Translations under genes and position numbers: made by a program
From: Paragonimus skrjabini miyazakii
Lineage: Eukaryota; Platyhelminthes; Trematoda; Plagiorchiida; Troglotrematidae
Direction: 5' to 3'
Assembly: GCA_014338405.1 (NCBI GenBank)
Contig: JTDE01001130.1
Location: forward strand, 66,080-130,079
DNA: 64,000 bases
Shown here: piece after piece, positions 1-12,500 of the stretch
Position numbering within the stretch: the first letter of the stretch is position 1
Layout: every line of letters starts with the position of its first letter
Notes under the pieces: generated by a model
Seen by the model: the letters and a program-made list of their open reading frames with translations, nothing else
What the model was told of the DNA's origin: nothing
Database searches by the model: none

Positions 1-1546
1 GATGAGAAGTTGGAATTAAAGGGTCAACCAGAGCCCACTAGTCAATTTGTGGCAGCAGAAGCAAATTTTAAGTAGGTTGTAACACATTCGCAAATTACGA
101 AGTGAATTGTGGTCTATGATTACTTTTGTCTAGGCTCTTATGTTGGTTCTACTAGTTTCGAAAAACAGCAACAAAACATATATTTGAGGGGCATATGCGA
201 GGATATATATATATTCACCCTCAAATGCTTTGGGGCGCATGGCCAAAAGTCATACATAAATGTTCTGAAAGATATATTTTAATAGATCATTCTTTCTGGA
301 ATAGAGCACCGAGTTAACTGTGCTTGTTCGAAATTTAGTGTTTTTTTGTCTACTTAAACAAATTGGAGACAGAAATCGTCGCATCTGAATGTCCGCATAT
401 ATCCAACACTACGTTTAAAACAATGAGCTCCCTTGATCTAGTTCGTCAATAATTATAAAAGATATACATCAGGAAATGCTAACAGTTCGTTTACTGTCTT
501 CCATCGCGAACACAAAACATTAGAATATATGAGACATGAGGATAGCGGTAACAATAGAAAAAGTCAACGATTAGGTTTACATAAAACAAGGACTGTCAAC
601 AGCCGAAATCCGACATCATCCGTTGCAAAGCCCATCACGGAAACAAGTCACGTTGTTGACCCCTTTAACTAGTTTAAAGTATTATTGCGCAATCAGAATC
701 CCAAATTGTTACTTTCTACAAGGCAATGTTAATCAATACTCGCCTTCCGGCCTTGTGTGTATAAAATGTTGACTTATACAATTTGTCCACCCTGGAACTT
801 ATAACAGTCCTTTTTTCACGTAACCTCAGTGGTTTACTGTTGTTGCTATCCGCATTGTCCTCTATATTTTTAATGTTTTACGTTTGCGACTGAAGAAAGT
901 AAACAGAATGTTACCATCTCCCGATAAGTTTTCTATCGTCATTAGTGAATATTTCGTTTGTCAAAAAGGGATATTTACGAGAAGACGAATATCAGAAAAA
1001 CCTTTGTAAATTTTGTTTGGTGTACTATCTAATCAGTAGAATTCAGGCTGATTAGAATACATTAGTAGTTGGATAGTTTGAGAGATGAATAGTCAAAGGG
1101 GGCCTAATTTACCGATTCTTCGTTTGTTGTGTGTTTTAATCAACACTTGCTCAACACATAACATTGTGTCTGCACCCCCATCATGCCTTTGGGATGAGTT
1201 AATAACACTACTTATCCTGTCACTCTCAGTTATTGGTTTCAGTTTCATCACCTGGAGTATATCGAGAGGAACCCAGACGTTGAGTAAGCTTACAAAAGTA
1301 TTCCTGATCAAAGGTAATCGAGCTTACTTGACAGTACAGTTTCAGAGAAGCCAGTTAATGTGAAGAATGCCTTCAGAAGGTACGTACTCGATAGATCGAA
1401 TAAGCCTGACGATAATTCAGCCTATAGTATGATCAGTTATGTTGTCGACATTTGTGCCTCTATTAAAAAAGTCCATATATCCCTCGTAGTTTTACTGGAC
1501 ACATTCATTATCTAGTGAACTGAAATTAGTTACGGTTAATGTGATC

Positions 1547-1646
1547 NNNNNNNNNNNNNNNNNNNNNNNNNNNNNNNNNNNNNNNNNNNNNNNNNNNNNN
1601 NNNNNNNNNNNNNNNNNNNNNNNNNNNNNNNNNNNNNNNNNNNNNN
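1547..1646. other. assembly gap (100 N)
   Basis: Exactly 100 N, the conventional size for a gap of unknown length. An A-rich tract (1647-1692) follows immediately and probably caused the break. Confidence 0.98.
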
Positions 1647-1692
1647 ATATAAATATAAAAAAACAAAAGAAAAAAACCAAAAAAAAAAAAAA
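1647..1692. repeat. A-rich simple tract
   Basis: Nearly pure A with a few C, G and T, ending in a 12-A run, next to the first gap. Confidence 0.9.
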
Positions 1693-3209
1693 GTGTATCA
1701 GACGTATCTACTCATGGTCAAGTTGACTGCTTGTTTGCCATCAGTAATATGTGTTGTGATTACGAAATTCCATGAAAGTCAATAAGTGGCTTTGAGATTG
1801 TTGTTTCTTATCAGGTTGATTGAACATACGAGTTGCTTCAGATAAACAACCAACCAGGTAATGAACTAAGTGAAACAGTGCCAGCAAAATGAATTTATTG
1901 AAGCCAGTAATTTTTAATTCGGTTATATTCTTCTGGTGACTTCGCATCTCGTCAAAAAACATCGATCAATCCTCAACTGAAGTTATGAATCCAATAGGAT
2001 ATACTAGATATCGGAGATTGCCTTAAAATTTAAACCATCTAAAACCTGTTTACATTGCTTCCATCGGGCTGTACCAGCTTCCATAAACTAACGTGCCTAT
2101 TGAATGAGTTCGGACGATAACCTCTGTGTTGGAACACCAGTATGCGCACATACTGAATCGTACTTTGGGCTGTGGGATATGCTTTGCGTCTCAGGACCTG
2201 GTGTATAAATTATTCTCTGATTTATCGTTCTCCCACACTGAATTCACTGTACTCCATTCAATTTGTCTCCAGTTTTTGACAAAACTATACACTCGTAGTA
2301 AGATAGATAGAATACATATCAGGACGCAGTGGTATTGTTGGTACAACTTGCTCCAATTTCATTACTTCAAGTCACCTCGTATTTATGACAAATTAGTTTG
2401 CTGGTACGACGTCGTACACCAATTTAGTCAATTTCGTTAATTGACCGCGACTTAATTTTGATAATGTTTGGTGGAAGCTTTTTTGTAAGTTGTTATATAT
2501 CTTTTGTGTAAACGCGTTTACCTTTATAATTGTAAATGTTTATCGTTTGGATAAACACTCTTCACTATGACTTGGTCTGACCTACTCAAATTAAGTGTGT
2601 AGCACTAACAATTTTTAAATAGACTGTTAGTCGGTAGTCTAGTATCTAGTCTGGTATCACTGTGGTAGAATTCTTTTCACCCAGTCTGTAAGACATAGAA
2701 GGGTTAATGGATATACCTGTTTAGTAAATCAGGATTCACAGAAGACTATCTTTGTACCCCCCAACTGGCACATCCAAGTGGTGACACCAGCGTACTGCTG
2801 TTCGCCAGTCAACTGCCTTTCTGCTATAAAAGTAACTGATACATGTGTCGAATTACCGTAATGTGAGAACCCTCAATTACCAAGCTGAACAAAATCTGAA
2901 CCAAATAGCTTTTGGGCAATAACTGAAGTTGACCAGGAAAAATACAGACCGATGGTTGCAAGGAATAAAACTAGGTGGATGGCGCATCAGATATGCTGCA
3001 AACAAGGTTAACACAGTTGGGTTGAATAGCTCCCCTTTTATCCTGTGGCCAGAAACTTCTTTCACCCACTGCGGTGGCACACACAGATGCAAGTATGCTG
3101 ATAGAATATGAGCACAAATTTGTACAACCTATAATCACTTCGACACGATTTCCGATGACCCACTGATTCAACTTCCAATGGGATAATCACCGATATTGTA
3201 ACCGAGTCA

Positions 3210-3740
3210 ATGAATGATGGTAGCGTTTGTATTCAGTGCCAAAGCAGATTATTGTTGTTGTCGTCGCCGTCGGTGTCGTCGACATCGTCCTCTAACGCAT
3301 TTTCTACCTCTTCTATCGGGCCTCCCCAGTCTTCCTGCAGTTTTTCTTTCAGACGTACGCGCACTCACGCACGCACACGTACGCTTGTTCACTCACCCTC
3401 ACCAGTATTGCAGTTGACTCGGTTTATCAGCGGTTCTGCGTGTGTGTGCGCCCTCTCCACCTGCCTCGCACGTTCGACAGGCAGATAGACGGGTTGGCTA
3501 CCCGGGCATCAGACGTGGGGTCGGTGCGCGCTCTTGCGTGAAATCAGCAAATGAGGCGGAAGAGCAGAGCGTGGTGTGTGTCCCATCCTGCTACCCTGGC
3601 GCGTCATGCCCAACCAGTTCATGTTGCTAGCCCCAGGATAGCAACGCATAAATGTGCGCACACACGCGGATCAACTGGGCAGCCTTCGTACACCACCGGA
3701 ATGAAACGCAGTAATCGTCTATTTATGAGGTGGTAGCATC
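3210..3740. promoter_or_regulatory. CpG-rich patch 3' of Pax6
   Basis: About 500 bases much richer in G, C and CpG than the surroundings, with TCG triplet runs near 3257-3293 and CGCACG/CACACG runs near 3355-3385. Open frames here are low in complexity and overlap in several frames, so composition rather than coding is the likely cause. It could be a promoter or first exon of a neighbouring gene, or a regulatory element. Confidence 0.3.
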
Positions 3741-5497
3741 AGTCAAAGCGAACCTCCAAGATCAGGGACTAACAGACCAGTTGAGAGTAGATTGTAATGC
3801 TTTATATTCTAGTCATTTCATAATGCGATACAGTTTGACTGTAACATTATGTTTTTCTCAACTCACTAGTTAGGAATCTGTTAAATACGACATTGAAATT
3901 TTCTGACATTGTGTTGCAGACGTTTCCTACTTACTTAGTTAGCCATTTTTGAGAATTATAAGGAGCCCAGAAGTGTCAAAAATGCAGACAACAGGTTGGA
4001 GACTTGCGTAACATGTACATTGTTTACATTCAATATTGAGATCTATGAATATATTACTTCAGCACACTCCATATCAAACAACGCTGTTCCAGCTATTTGT
4101 GAGTTTTGTTCAAGATCACCTGGCCACTAGGTAGGATAAGTATATCAATTGCTTCTCTGGATGCTAACTTCGAAGTCTACTAACGTGATTCTCTTTCAAT
4201 TTCCATAATTCCGTCCACAGCCGATGAATGGCAATAAATCCAAACAATATGTACTAGTAGAGAGCTTCGGAGTAATCGATAAACAGCACGATGTTCAGTA
4301 TTGAATCAACAGTCTTTATTCTGAATGACAGTTTGCCTCTTTTAATAGTACTTTGTCTTGGGACAACCAAGTTTTTAGGAAAATGAATCTAGGCTACTCG
4401 AATTTAACTGCAATCTCACAGCAAGATGCGTTTAACTGATTGATAAGTGTACAGCAAACATGTGCTGTTTTACTTAGTCGAATTCTACGGTCACACACAC
4501 ACAACACCTTTCTACTTTCATCGCCTAGTCCGTTGTCCCAATTTGACCTCCGACTGAACGAAGACGACGATGATGGCGACGAATTTGAAGCAATGGATTG
4601 GATTGTTAACCCGAACCAGCGAACCATCAACCATCATTTACTATATAATCTAATTGTCGTTATCCCTAAATCCGTTATGCGACCCGCCCGAAGACAGTCA
4701 TTCACACATCCAAATGACTCGGTCCAGTGGACGACGTCAGTGGTTCGAAATGACTTACAAGTTGCGGGTCTATTTATTGTCGACTTGCTCGTTTTTCGAC
4801 TTGGGTCACTACCAGTTCGAGTTGGTCAAATGCCATAAAAAACGGTTTCAACACTCGCCGAAATATAATTAGTGGTTAATCTATGATAAAAACATCGTCA
4901 GTGTAAAAGCGAGTGAAGAACCAGGATGAACGAGACAGAGAAAATTCCCCTAAAACATTTATCCATATTCGTCAATGATATCGGATTTTTGCTCTTCCTA
5001 ATTAATGAAAACTAAGTCGTAATAGACAACTCTGTTATTTACAGACCGACGGAAGATAATTCATCCAGCCCTAATCGGTATAAATGTAAATAGCAGTCTT
5101 CAGTGTTGTTCCCCTTTCACCTACTCCCCCACCCATGACTGAGAATTAAACGCAGAATCGGCGAAGGTGTTCCTGGAGTCTTCAATTACATACAGAAATT
5201 TACATGTTAGACTACTATTATCATGAAGAGAAGGAAGAAAAAGAACGCGTTCCACGTTTTAAAATTAATCATAAGAGGTACTGAGAAATCAAGAGATTAA
5301 TATACAGTCCTCGAAACAGCAGGTCTTGTGCGATCAGCAATATAACACAAACTTTACGACAATAAATTTACGTTAAAAATCACAGCCCAAAACCGTATTT
5401 TAAGTTTTTAAAGTGGATGTATCCTTCGTTAGAAATTGGTGGGGTTCACCGTACGCATACCGAGGTCATTCAATTTACTCGTCGAGGCTGTTCCGGT
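3741..5497. other. Pax6 3' UTR/flank
   Basis: Directly downstream of the Pax6 stop on the minus strand. It holds the candidate poly(A) hexamers and no supported gene. A plus-strand frame at 4440-4838 has an acidic patch but no recognisable family. Confidence 0.5.
4773..4778 (-). terminator. possible Pax6 poly(A) signal
   Basis: TTTATT on the plus strand reads AATAAA on the Pax6 strand, about 720 bases past the stop. A second AATAAA lies at 4323-4318. Either could end the transcript; the hexamer alone is weak evidence in A+T-rich DNA. Confidence 0.25.
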
Positions 5498-6517
5498 TCA
5501 CCGAAAAAAGCGGGAAAATTCACAGTATGCTGGGGAGGATGTGCTGTCGACAGATGCTGATGCCGAATGTTGTGCGATCAAGTGACCTAAGTCGATGGTA
5601 GAGTGTGAAGGATGTGCACTCGATTCGAATTGAGGTGCACCCATTTCAATGCCATTTAGCATACCGATTGGCCTAGCCATGTTGCTGAATGTCTGACGCT
5701 GTTGTGCTCGACTGGGATCGGTACCACATCCACCGCTCCAGGCTGCGACAGCTGCTGCAGCCGCTGCTGCCGCTGCAACTGTGCAGAAATTTTGTGATTG
5801 CTCTGCGCTTGATAACGGTGGTGAGGCTATACCAGAATCGGTTGATAGAGTGCTTTGCTGTGGATAGGAGAGGGAGGGCCAGTTGGTGGATTGCACGGAG
5901 TCTGGACCGTAATGACAAAACGAATCTGTTGTGGTTTGTAACCAAGTTCTTTGTTGGTGATCGGTGGAAACACCTGGATAGGTGATCGATGCAACGGCAT
6001 TCTTATCGGATAGGGGTAGAAGTGACTGTCCGTGTTGCTCTCCGTAAGTGTTAATTCTACTGCTTTGTTGCATCGACTGGAAATTGAAGTTCATCGCTTC
6101 CAAATACTGACTATCCGACATGCAAGGTTGTGTAACGTTTTCCCCGATCTCATAATTGTCCTGAACGAATGGGAAGCAATCTCCGATTGTCTTGTACATC
6201 GAAGTAGGCGCAATCGCTTTCCCTTGGTTGTGTTCACCATCGTTAATACGATCTGTAGGAGCCGTGCGACTGCCAACCGAAATGGGACGTTCCAAGTCAG
6301 TGTATCTGGCCGGTTCTGCTTGGTTTTTAAGATTATCTGAAGGCACCGCGGACGAGGTGACTGACTGTACAATGGTGGTATTGGACTGGTTAGAAGATCC
6401 GACAGGTAAATCACTACACATATTGTCAACGGCGTTGAACATACTTTGTGTATTTGATGCCTTGGTCATCGATTTGTGCGAATAACCTGTTCGTAATGAC
6501 TCTTCCGCATAGACAGG
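5498..6517 (-). CDS. Pax6: Pax6 coding exon 6: C-terminal transactivation-like tail and stop
   Basis: Acceptor TTCTTCAAACTTAG|CCT gives 339 codons plus TGA at 5500-5498. It starts PVYAEESLRTGYSHKSMTK. A second possible AG nearer the first internal ATG would break the frame, so the upstream one is chosen. The tail is rich in Ser, Thr, Gln and Pro, with a polyalanine block at about residues 1100-1115 (AAAAAAAAAVAAW) and a TFSNMARPIGMLNG segment. The composition fits an activation domain, but no family motif is recognised. This exon carries 28% of the protein. Confidence 0.92.
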   Translation of the reverse strand, partial: PVYAEESLRTGYSHKSMTKASNTQSMFNAVDNMCSDLPVGSSNQSNTTIVQSVTSSAVPSDNLKNQAEPARYTDLERPISVGSRTAPTDRINDGEHNQGKAIAPTSMYKTIGDCFPFVQDNYEIGENVTQPCMSDSQYLEAMNFNFQSMQQSSRINTYGEQHGQSLLPLSDKNAVASITYPGVSTDHQQRTWLQTTTDSFCHYGPDSVQSTNWPSLSYPQQSTLSTDSGIASPPLSSAEQSQNFCTVAAAAAAAAAVAAWSGGCGTDPSRAQQRQTFSNMARPIGMLNGIEMGAPQFESSAHPSHSTIDLGHLIAQHSASASVDSTSSPAYCEFSRFFR

Positions 6518-9500
6518 CTAAGTTTGAAGAAACCAAAAATGATCATATCTATGAAAATATGGCAATAGATTATGAAGTAAATACCATTTCAGAAGTATTA
6601 TTCCCTAAAAATTCATTAACTTTGTCTCAATTAATATGCTGTTATTTTCCATGACTCACAGTGCACTCACTCTAGTTCGAGCATGTGTATTAATTTACAG
6701 CATTGTAACCAAATATTACTATCAGGAGAAAACTGTTTCATCACTGGACGTAGTATTATGAATAACAAAGCAGGGTTAATGTTACATTCACTAAAGATAA
6801 CACTGTGTGTATCAAGTGAGACAAAACACCGTGTGTATTCAATGCTTTCGGATTTCCAGAATCACCGAACTATCATGCTATGTTTGCTAAAAGTCTACAT
6901 GTTAGGTAGAACGATAGTCTATATTTCACTTATGTAAAAACTTTGGTCGTAATTAAGAAAAAACAAGCTAAAAAATGTCTACTAGAAAATTCCTAACAGA
7001 TTGTTTCTGGAACTGTACCGAATATTGATATACACTTTTACTGGAAGCTGTACCGCACGTCGGTTTTCATCCGCATGAATAATGCCATATTCGTCGGTGT
7101 AATAAATACCATTCACACGGGAATATTAGCATAATCCCTGGCATAATTCCTGATAATTACCTTCAAGGCTGTTTATTTCAATGAGGCCAACATTTGCTCA
7201 AACTTCATATATTAATTCCTCCTCACAACAGGTCTCAAAAAGAATTTGATCAAATGAGTATTTATATCCAGTGTACTAGAAGACTGACTTTTAACGTAAT
7301 TTCTAACTGTTCGCTTTATTGTGTTAACGGATGGCTTACTCCCGCCATGAGCTTTTGATATTAAATGAGAGATGCTATTCATTATTCGAGAATATGTGAA
7401 CTATGAGACCAACTTGGCTACACTGACCTGGCCTGAATTTTACAAGCACAATTTTATTGCATTGTATTGATCCGTATATAAGCAACCCAAACGCGGTGAA
7501 CGCTGTACTGGCTGAGATACAACGTCATACTGAGAACTCATAAATTTCGCTTGTTTAGCATTGGCGTTGATGGATTTCTGCTCGAACTAATTGAAGCATT
7601 CACTTTAGACAACGTTCTAAATTATTTAGTGGATTCCATATAAGTTTGGGCGGGTAATCGGGTCCAAATGTGACATTTCTAAGCTTCGCGGATCAGCTGG
7701 TAGAGCAGTTGTCTCCTCTGAGTGTTCCTTTTTGCCACTGGTTGAAATCCAGATCAAACAAACATTTTTTATTGGGTCTTTTCTAAACGGTCAGACATAC
7801 CACACTACTTAATGGTACTCTAGGTAAACGCTGATTATTTATTGTATATTTATTTTCAGCCTGCATCGTGATCAAAGCCGTCATCATGTACTTTTACACA
7901 TATAACTAATAATCTTCGGTAGCCCATTTTGGTAATATGATAGTTGTGATCTAGGTTCAATTCCTATCATCAATTTGGATAACGTTAGTATCTTGTCAAA
8001 AGTCAACAGTCAGGTTGTAAACCTTAATAATGAATACATTATGAGCCGATTGCAGTAAATGCTTTAGACCAAACAAATGTATTAAGTAAATACATTTTGC
8101 ATTTTATTGTTTATGCGGAGTCAGTTTTAGGAAATGCACTAATACTACTACTACTACTACGTTTTTTGACAACCTCTGCCCATATACAAAATAGTATTTC
8201 GGGAAAATACCACATGACCTCATTGATCCAGAAACAAACTTTGTGTGTTATAAACACATCGCGATTCAATCAGCAGTTCCACATGTTTCGGATTAACTTT
8301 TTGGGCATAACAGTGCGAGCAGACCTAATCAATTTGATCAACCTACCTCAAGTTCTGTATTTGGCTGTGTTTCATTCGACCAATCCAGACTGTTCCTAAC
8401 ATTCTTTGCTTCCAAATTGGATGGGAAAATTTGAACTTTAGTTCCTTCTGTTGCAGTATTCCAAGCTCGCTGAAAACCAATGGGCAAGTCATGGTCGTCT
8501 TGTATGCCAGATGAAGCGTTAGACTCGAGAGATGAAGTCATGTGTATCGATTTGGATAACACCTGTGTGACTGGTTTTGCAGAACACGGCGAGATGCATA
8601 GTTTTCGTCCGTCTTTACTTTCTCTTCGCCACTTTGCTCTTCGATTTGAAAACCATACTTGGATACGGGATTCTGGTAATAACATGGATTCGGCCAACTG
8701 TTCTCGAGTTATCAGGTCCGGATAATGTGTTCTTTCAAATTCTGTGGTTTTGGGTGAAAAACAGAAGGACATATTGTGCGAAGGTCTCAAATTAGGTAGT
8801 CAAGTAAACTAACTTGGATCCTTTACAACAAATGCACTGTATACATTTAAATCAATTATGTGCATCTGAACTTTGTTACCCACCTATGAAAAGTTTCACA
8901 CGCGTGACATACCTTCTTCCAAAATGTCCACTTGTTCCGAAGTAAATGCGGTGCGACTTCGTTGGGTTCTTTTGCTCTCTTCTAATGATGCATATAAGTC
9001 ATTACCCTCACCGTCAACGGTGCCAGAGGGTGTCATCGCACCGTTTGACCTCAGAGGTCTCATCTCGTCGTCTTCTCTTCTGGATTGACCGAAATCGTCA
9101 ACATCACCCGGCTTTTTTTCCAGTGCTTCACCAGAGGTGTGCAGCTGACGGCTGGTTGGGAGTATTTGTGACACAAGGTCCTCTACTGCCGGACCTAAAT
9201 AACGATCTGAACGAATAACCTCTGATAAACCATTGGAGTTGTAAGGTGGGATTGTTACCGATGCTGATTTTATGGACGAAACAAATTGCTGATCGATGTT
9301 TGTCTCTGATCTTTCCGGCAAGATTTTCAGAGGTGTATTGTTGTCTGTGCAGTGTTCAAATGAAGTTCCAGTTTTTGGTGGCCATGACTGTTTGGTGAGC
9401 AGTTGGTCTGAAGTTATGAAGTATTAAATAGAGTCAGTCAAATGTGGCGGTAAATCAATCAGTAACAGACTACGAATGAAGGAAAATAGAGGGGAAACGC

Positions 9501-12500
9501 AGTAACCTTGTCGCATTATACTATCGCACTTTGCCGAAATTTCAGCTCTGAACACTAAATTCGATGTGGCAAAACACTTTTTCCTCGGTTAAGTCAAAGT
9601 TGTAGGACTGAGTTCTTAGACAATCATTTTGAAGCCCACAATGCAAGACTAACTGGCTTAAATTAACTACAGAGTTATCTAGTAAAAAGTAGACTCTAAA
9701 ACCCTCAGCATAGTTCCCGATGACTTCTATGGGATATTTTCAAAAGATTTGTAAATTAGTATTTGCTCTTTGAGCAACCCCACTAAATAAATAAATCCAG
9801 TAGGTCATATGGTGTATTCCATAGGATATTGAGAAACAGAAGGATAACCTAATCAAAATGTGTAGCTTTCGGTCTTCGATGTCTTTGCAACTAAACTGAC
9901 AGAGCGCGCACCACGTGAAAGTAAAGGGTTTCTTCCATTGGTTAGAATCCAGACTTTCATAGTTGGAAAGGCACTAAATCACTAAAATTTCCACATTATT
10001 CTTAATTGCTCAAAGCACACAATATCTTCTCTCAAACTCGATTTAGTATTCAACGAAATACACCCTAATGGGAGAAAACGGCACTTGTTTTATTACCATT
10101 TGGTTTTAGCACATCCCGATCTGTTTCACAGGTTTGAAATAGTGTGGTTTTTGATGAGCTGTTCGATTCATTGACCAGACTTCGTTTCGCATCATTTCTG
10201 ACTCGACGAAATACTGTTTCTTCGGTCAGCGAAGCGACGAGTTCTTTAAGTTTTCGTGTTGAATCTGTGCTCACATCTAAATTTCTGAACGGCCGTGGAA
10301 ACAACTGGTCCACTGTCAAACTTTCGCGTGTTCGGTCATTAGAACTACAAACCGTAGTAGCGGATAAATTAGGTACCGCGTAACCACAACTGTCAGTGTC
10401 TATAAAACTTTGACCATTCTGATGAGACGTCTGGATGACCGATCGTGTTCTTTTCGTCGGTGGACTACTGGTTTCGTGGTTTAACATACTGAACCCGTTT
10501 GAAAGCGTTGTGCGTTGCAGCTTTTCTTGGAGCAAAGTCTCACTGCTTACTGTTAGGGGAGCAACAGGTAGCCTTTGGGAGGTCGTAAGCCCCGTCGGAA
10601 CGGAACAGTCGGTGTAGCCAGCGAGTCTGTTTGCCATGGTGCTATCTAAAGCGCCGGACGCAGTTAACTGGCCATATCCGAATGCCATAGGTCCCTGACC
10701 CGATGAGTTGTACCATGAGGACCAGGCGGCTGGATGTAACAAGTTGGAAAAGGTATCATACATAGTGTTTTGTGTATGTAGAGTGTCACCTATGCCTGAA
10801 GGCTGGTTGGCACTTATCTGTTGTGCGATTGATGGAACAGAATTGGATGAATGGACCCCGTGATGATGTGCATGCGGTTGATAGTGATGTTGGTTGTGCA
10901 CTGCCGCAACTGCAGCTGCTGCAGCGAAAGCTGCAGGGTGGTTGTGAGGAGACAGATGAGTCGTACGGTCTGACCTGGAAGAGTTGGCTGCATTAAGAGC
11001 CTCGTAATGAGCTGTTAGTGGTAACGGGTACAGTTGTTGGGTTGTATTTATGTTGCTTAGGTCTCTATGCGCTGTCCGTGATAGCTCATGTGATTGTGGG
11101 TGGTGGAATAGGTCAAATGACGCCATGTGTTGCTGTAATTGCGGTAGAGATTGTTGTGCCACTGTGTGCGAATGAGGCTGATGTTGGTTTTGCTGAGTGA
11201 GACAACCGGTAACAACTGCATTGCGAGAATGTAATGCCGATTTCAGGGGGGAGTGTTGTTCGACCTGGGATCGAACTATCCCATTCGCACATTCCATTGA
11301 TCGGCTGGAAATCGAGATAGATAGTGGGGTCTCGTTGCACACATTTCGTAGTACGCGATTGATTGAGGAAACCTGAAAGGCAAGAAGAGGTGGAATAAAT
11401 AATAAAAATCTACCTGAAATCTGAACCTCAGCGCTTATTCACTTAACTACCGAGCATTGTTTATCTTCTTAGCGAGAATCTCATTTTCGAACGGCTGCGG
11501 TATTTTGATGGACAAAGTTAACAGTTTTCTGTTAAACTGGAGATTAAACGTCCAACTAAGTCATCTCCATACGGAAATGACAACGCGCGGGTTGTAAATA
11601 AAGCAAAATAACTTGTCCCGGTTTGAATCTGATATAAATCGCAATCTTCAAAGACATTATTGTGGACACAGGATGTCCTGTCTTGTTTTGATGTAGACTG
11701 TTTTAGTCAGATTGACGGAACTTCATGCTAGGTAATGTACCAATGGCCCATCTGGACGAAGAAATCTCGTAAGCGACCGATAAGGTAGCAGCAGACTAAA
11801 GCATTTAGCTGAAAAGTACATGGGTTAAATTCAGTGTGTTTTTAAAAGGATTTGTTATACTACATTGATGGTAGGGACACGTGACGGGTAGTTAAAACAA
11901 TGTGTCGAAAAAACGGGTGAACGGACTGTTATCACAAATTCGGCGGCTTCTCATCAATGTGAGAAAAACATTCTTCGAACGTTATTCTGTGGAACCAGGA
12001 AACTAGGCACGGTAATAAGTATGAGGGAGGGGCTGAAATTAATGAAAAATGTGAATTCCGAGGGTTGTCACCGACTGTCACAGTAAGCTGAACAACAACA
12101 AACATGGTGACGAAAATGGTAGTATAGGCTGAGTCACTCATCACAAGTAAATATCTCATTGTAGGGCCGAAACACCTGGTTTACTTGAATCTAAAGCGGG
12201 ATTACATGAATGAAGTCGGTAACTCCACACGTTCCCGTTGTGGACCATCCCAGAATTTATGTATATCTTGGGTACAGCCACACGATAACTGGATTAAGTG
12301 ACTCGACGGATTTGAATGGAGCAACATGTACTTGCTCGAAATGAGCTCGGGAAGGCAGACATTTACGTGAGCTCAATATGACCAATACGGCCATGCATAC
12401 TTTTTACTGAAAGTTGTATGAAACCATACAAGGTAAAGGTCCCCATCCAGCTTTCACTAGCCACTGCTTACTCTTTATGTATGGTCTATTCATAAATTTC

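Larger units (their letters stand above)
1..3200. other. intergenic, no gene seen (Pax6 3' side)
   Basis: A+T-rich sequence with short chance open frames only. The longest (2126-2440, plus) has no similarity that I recognise and no convincing splice context. Confidence 0.6.
6518..8346 (-). other. Pax6 intron 5 with two tRNA-like fragments
   Basis: 1829 bp between the homeodomain exon and the last exon. It contains the tRNA-like pieces at 7681-7765 and 7918-7972 and a short CTA trinucleotide run near 8143-8160. No coding sequence is seen. Confidence 0.75.

Noticed and set aside
3210..3736. Overlapping plus-strand frames rich in Ser, Arg and Thr
   Set aside because: Low-complexity translation of a CpG-rich patch in several frames at once; no sign of selection on one frame.
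5673..6485. Several open frames of 90-112 codons on both strands
   Set aside because: They are shadows of the last Pax6 exon in other frames, helped by its repeat-rich codons.
6481..6500. A nearer acceptor (AACAG) for Pax6 exon 6
   Set aside because: It would shift the frame relative to exon 5; the AG at 6518-6519 keeps the frame and has a better pyrimidine tract.
7681..7972. Functional tRNA genes
   Set aside because: A and B boxes are visible, but complete acceptor and anticodon stems could not be paired.
8480..9218. Plus-strand frames over the homeodomain exons
   Set aside because: Antisense shadows of conserved Pax6 coding sequence.
10144..11340. Open frames opposite or overlapping the Pax6 linker exon
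   Set aside because: Other-frame shadows of a long, G+C-richer coding exon, without their own similarity.
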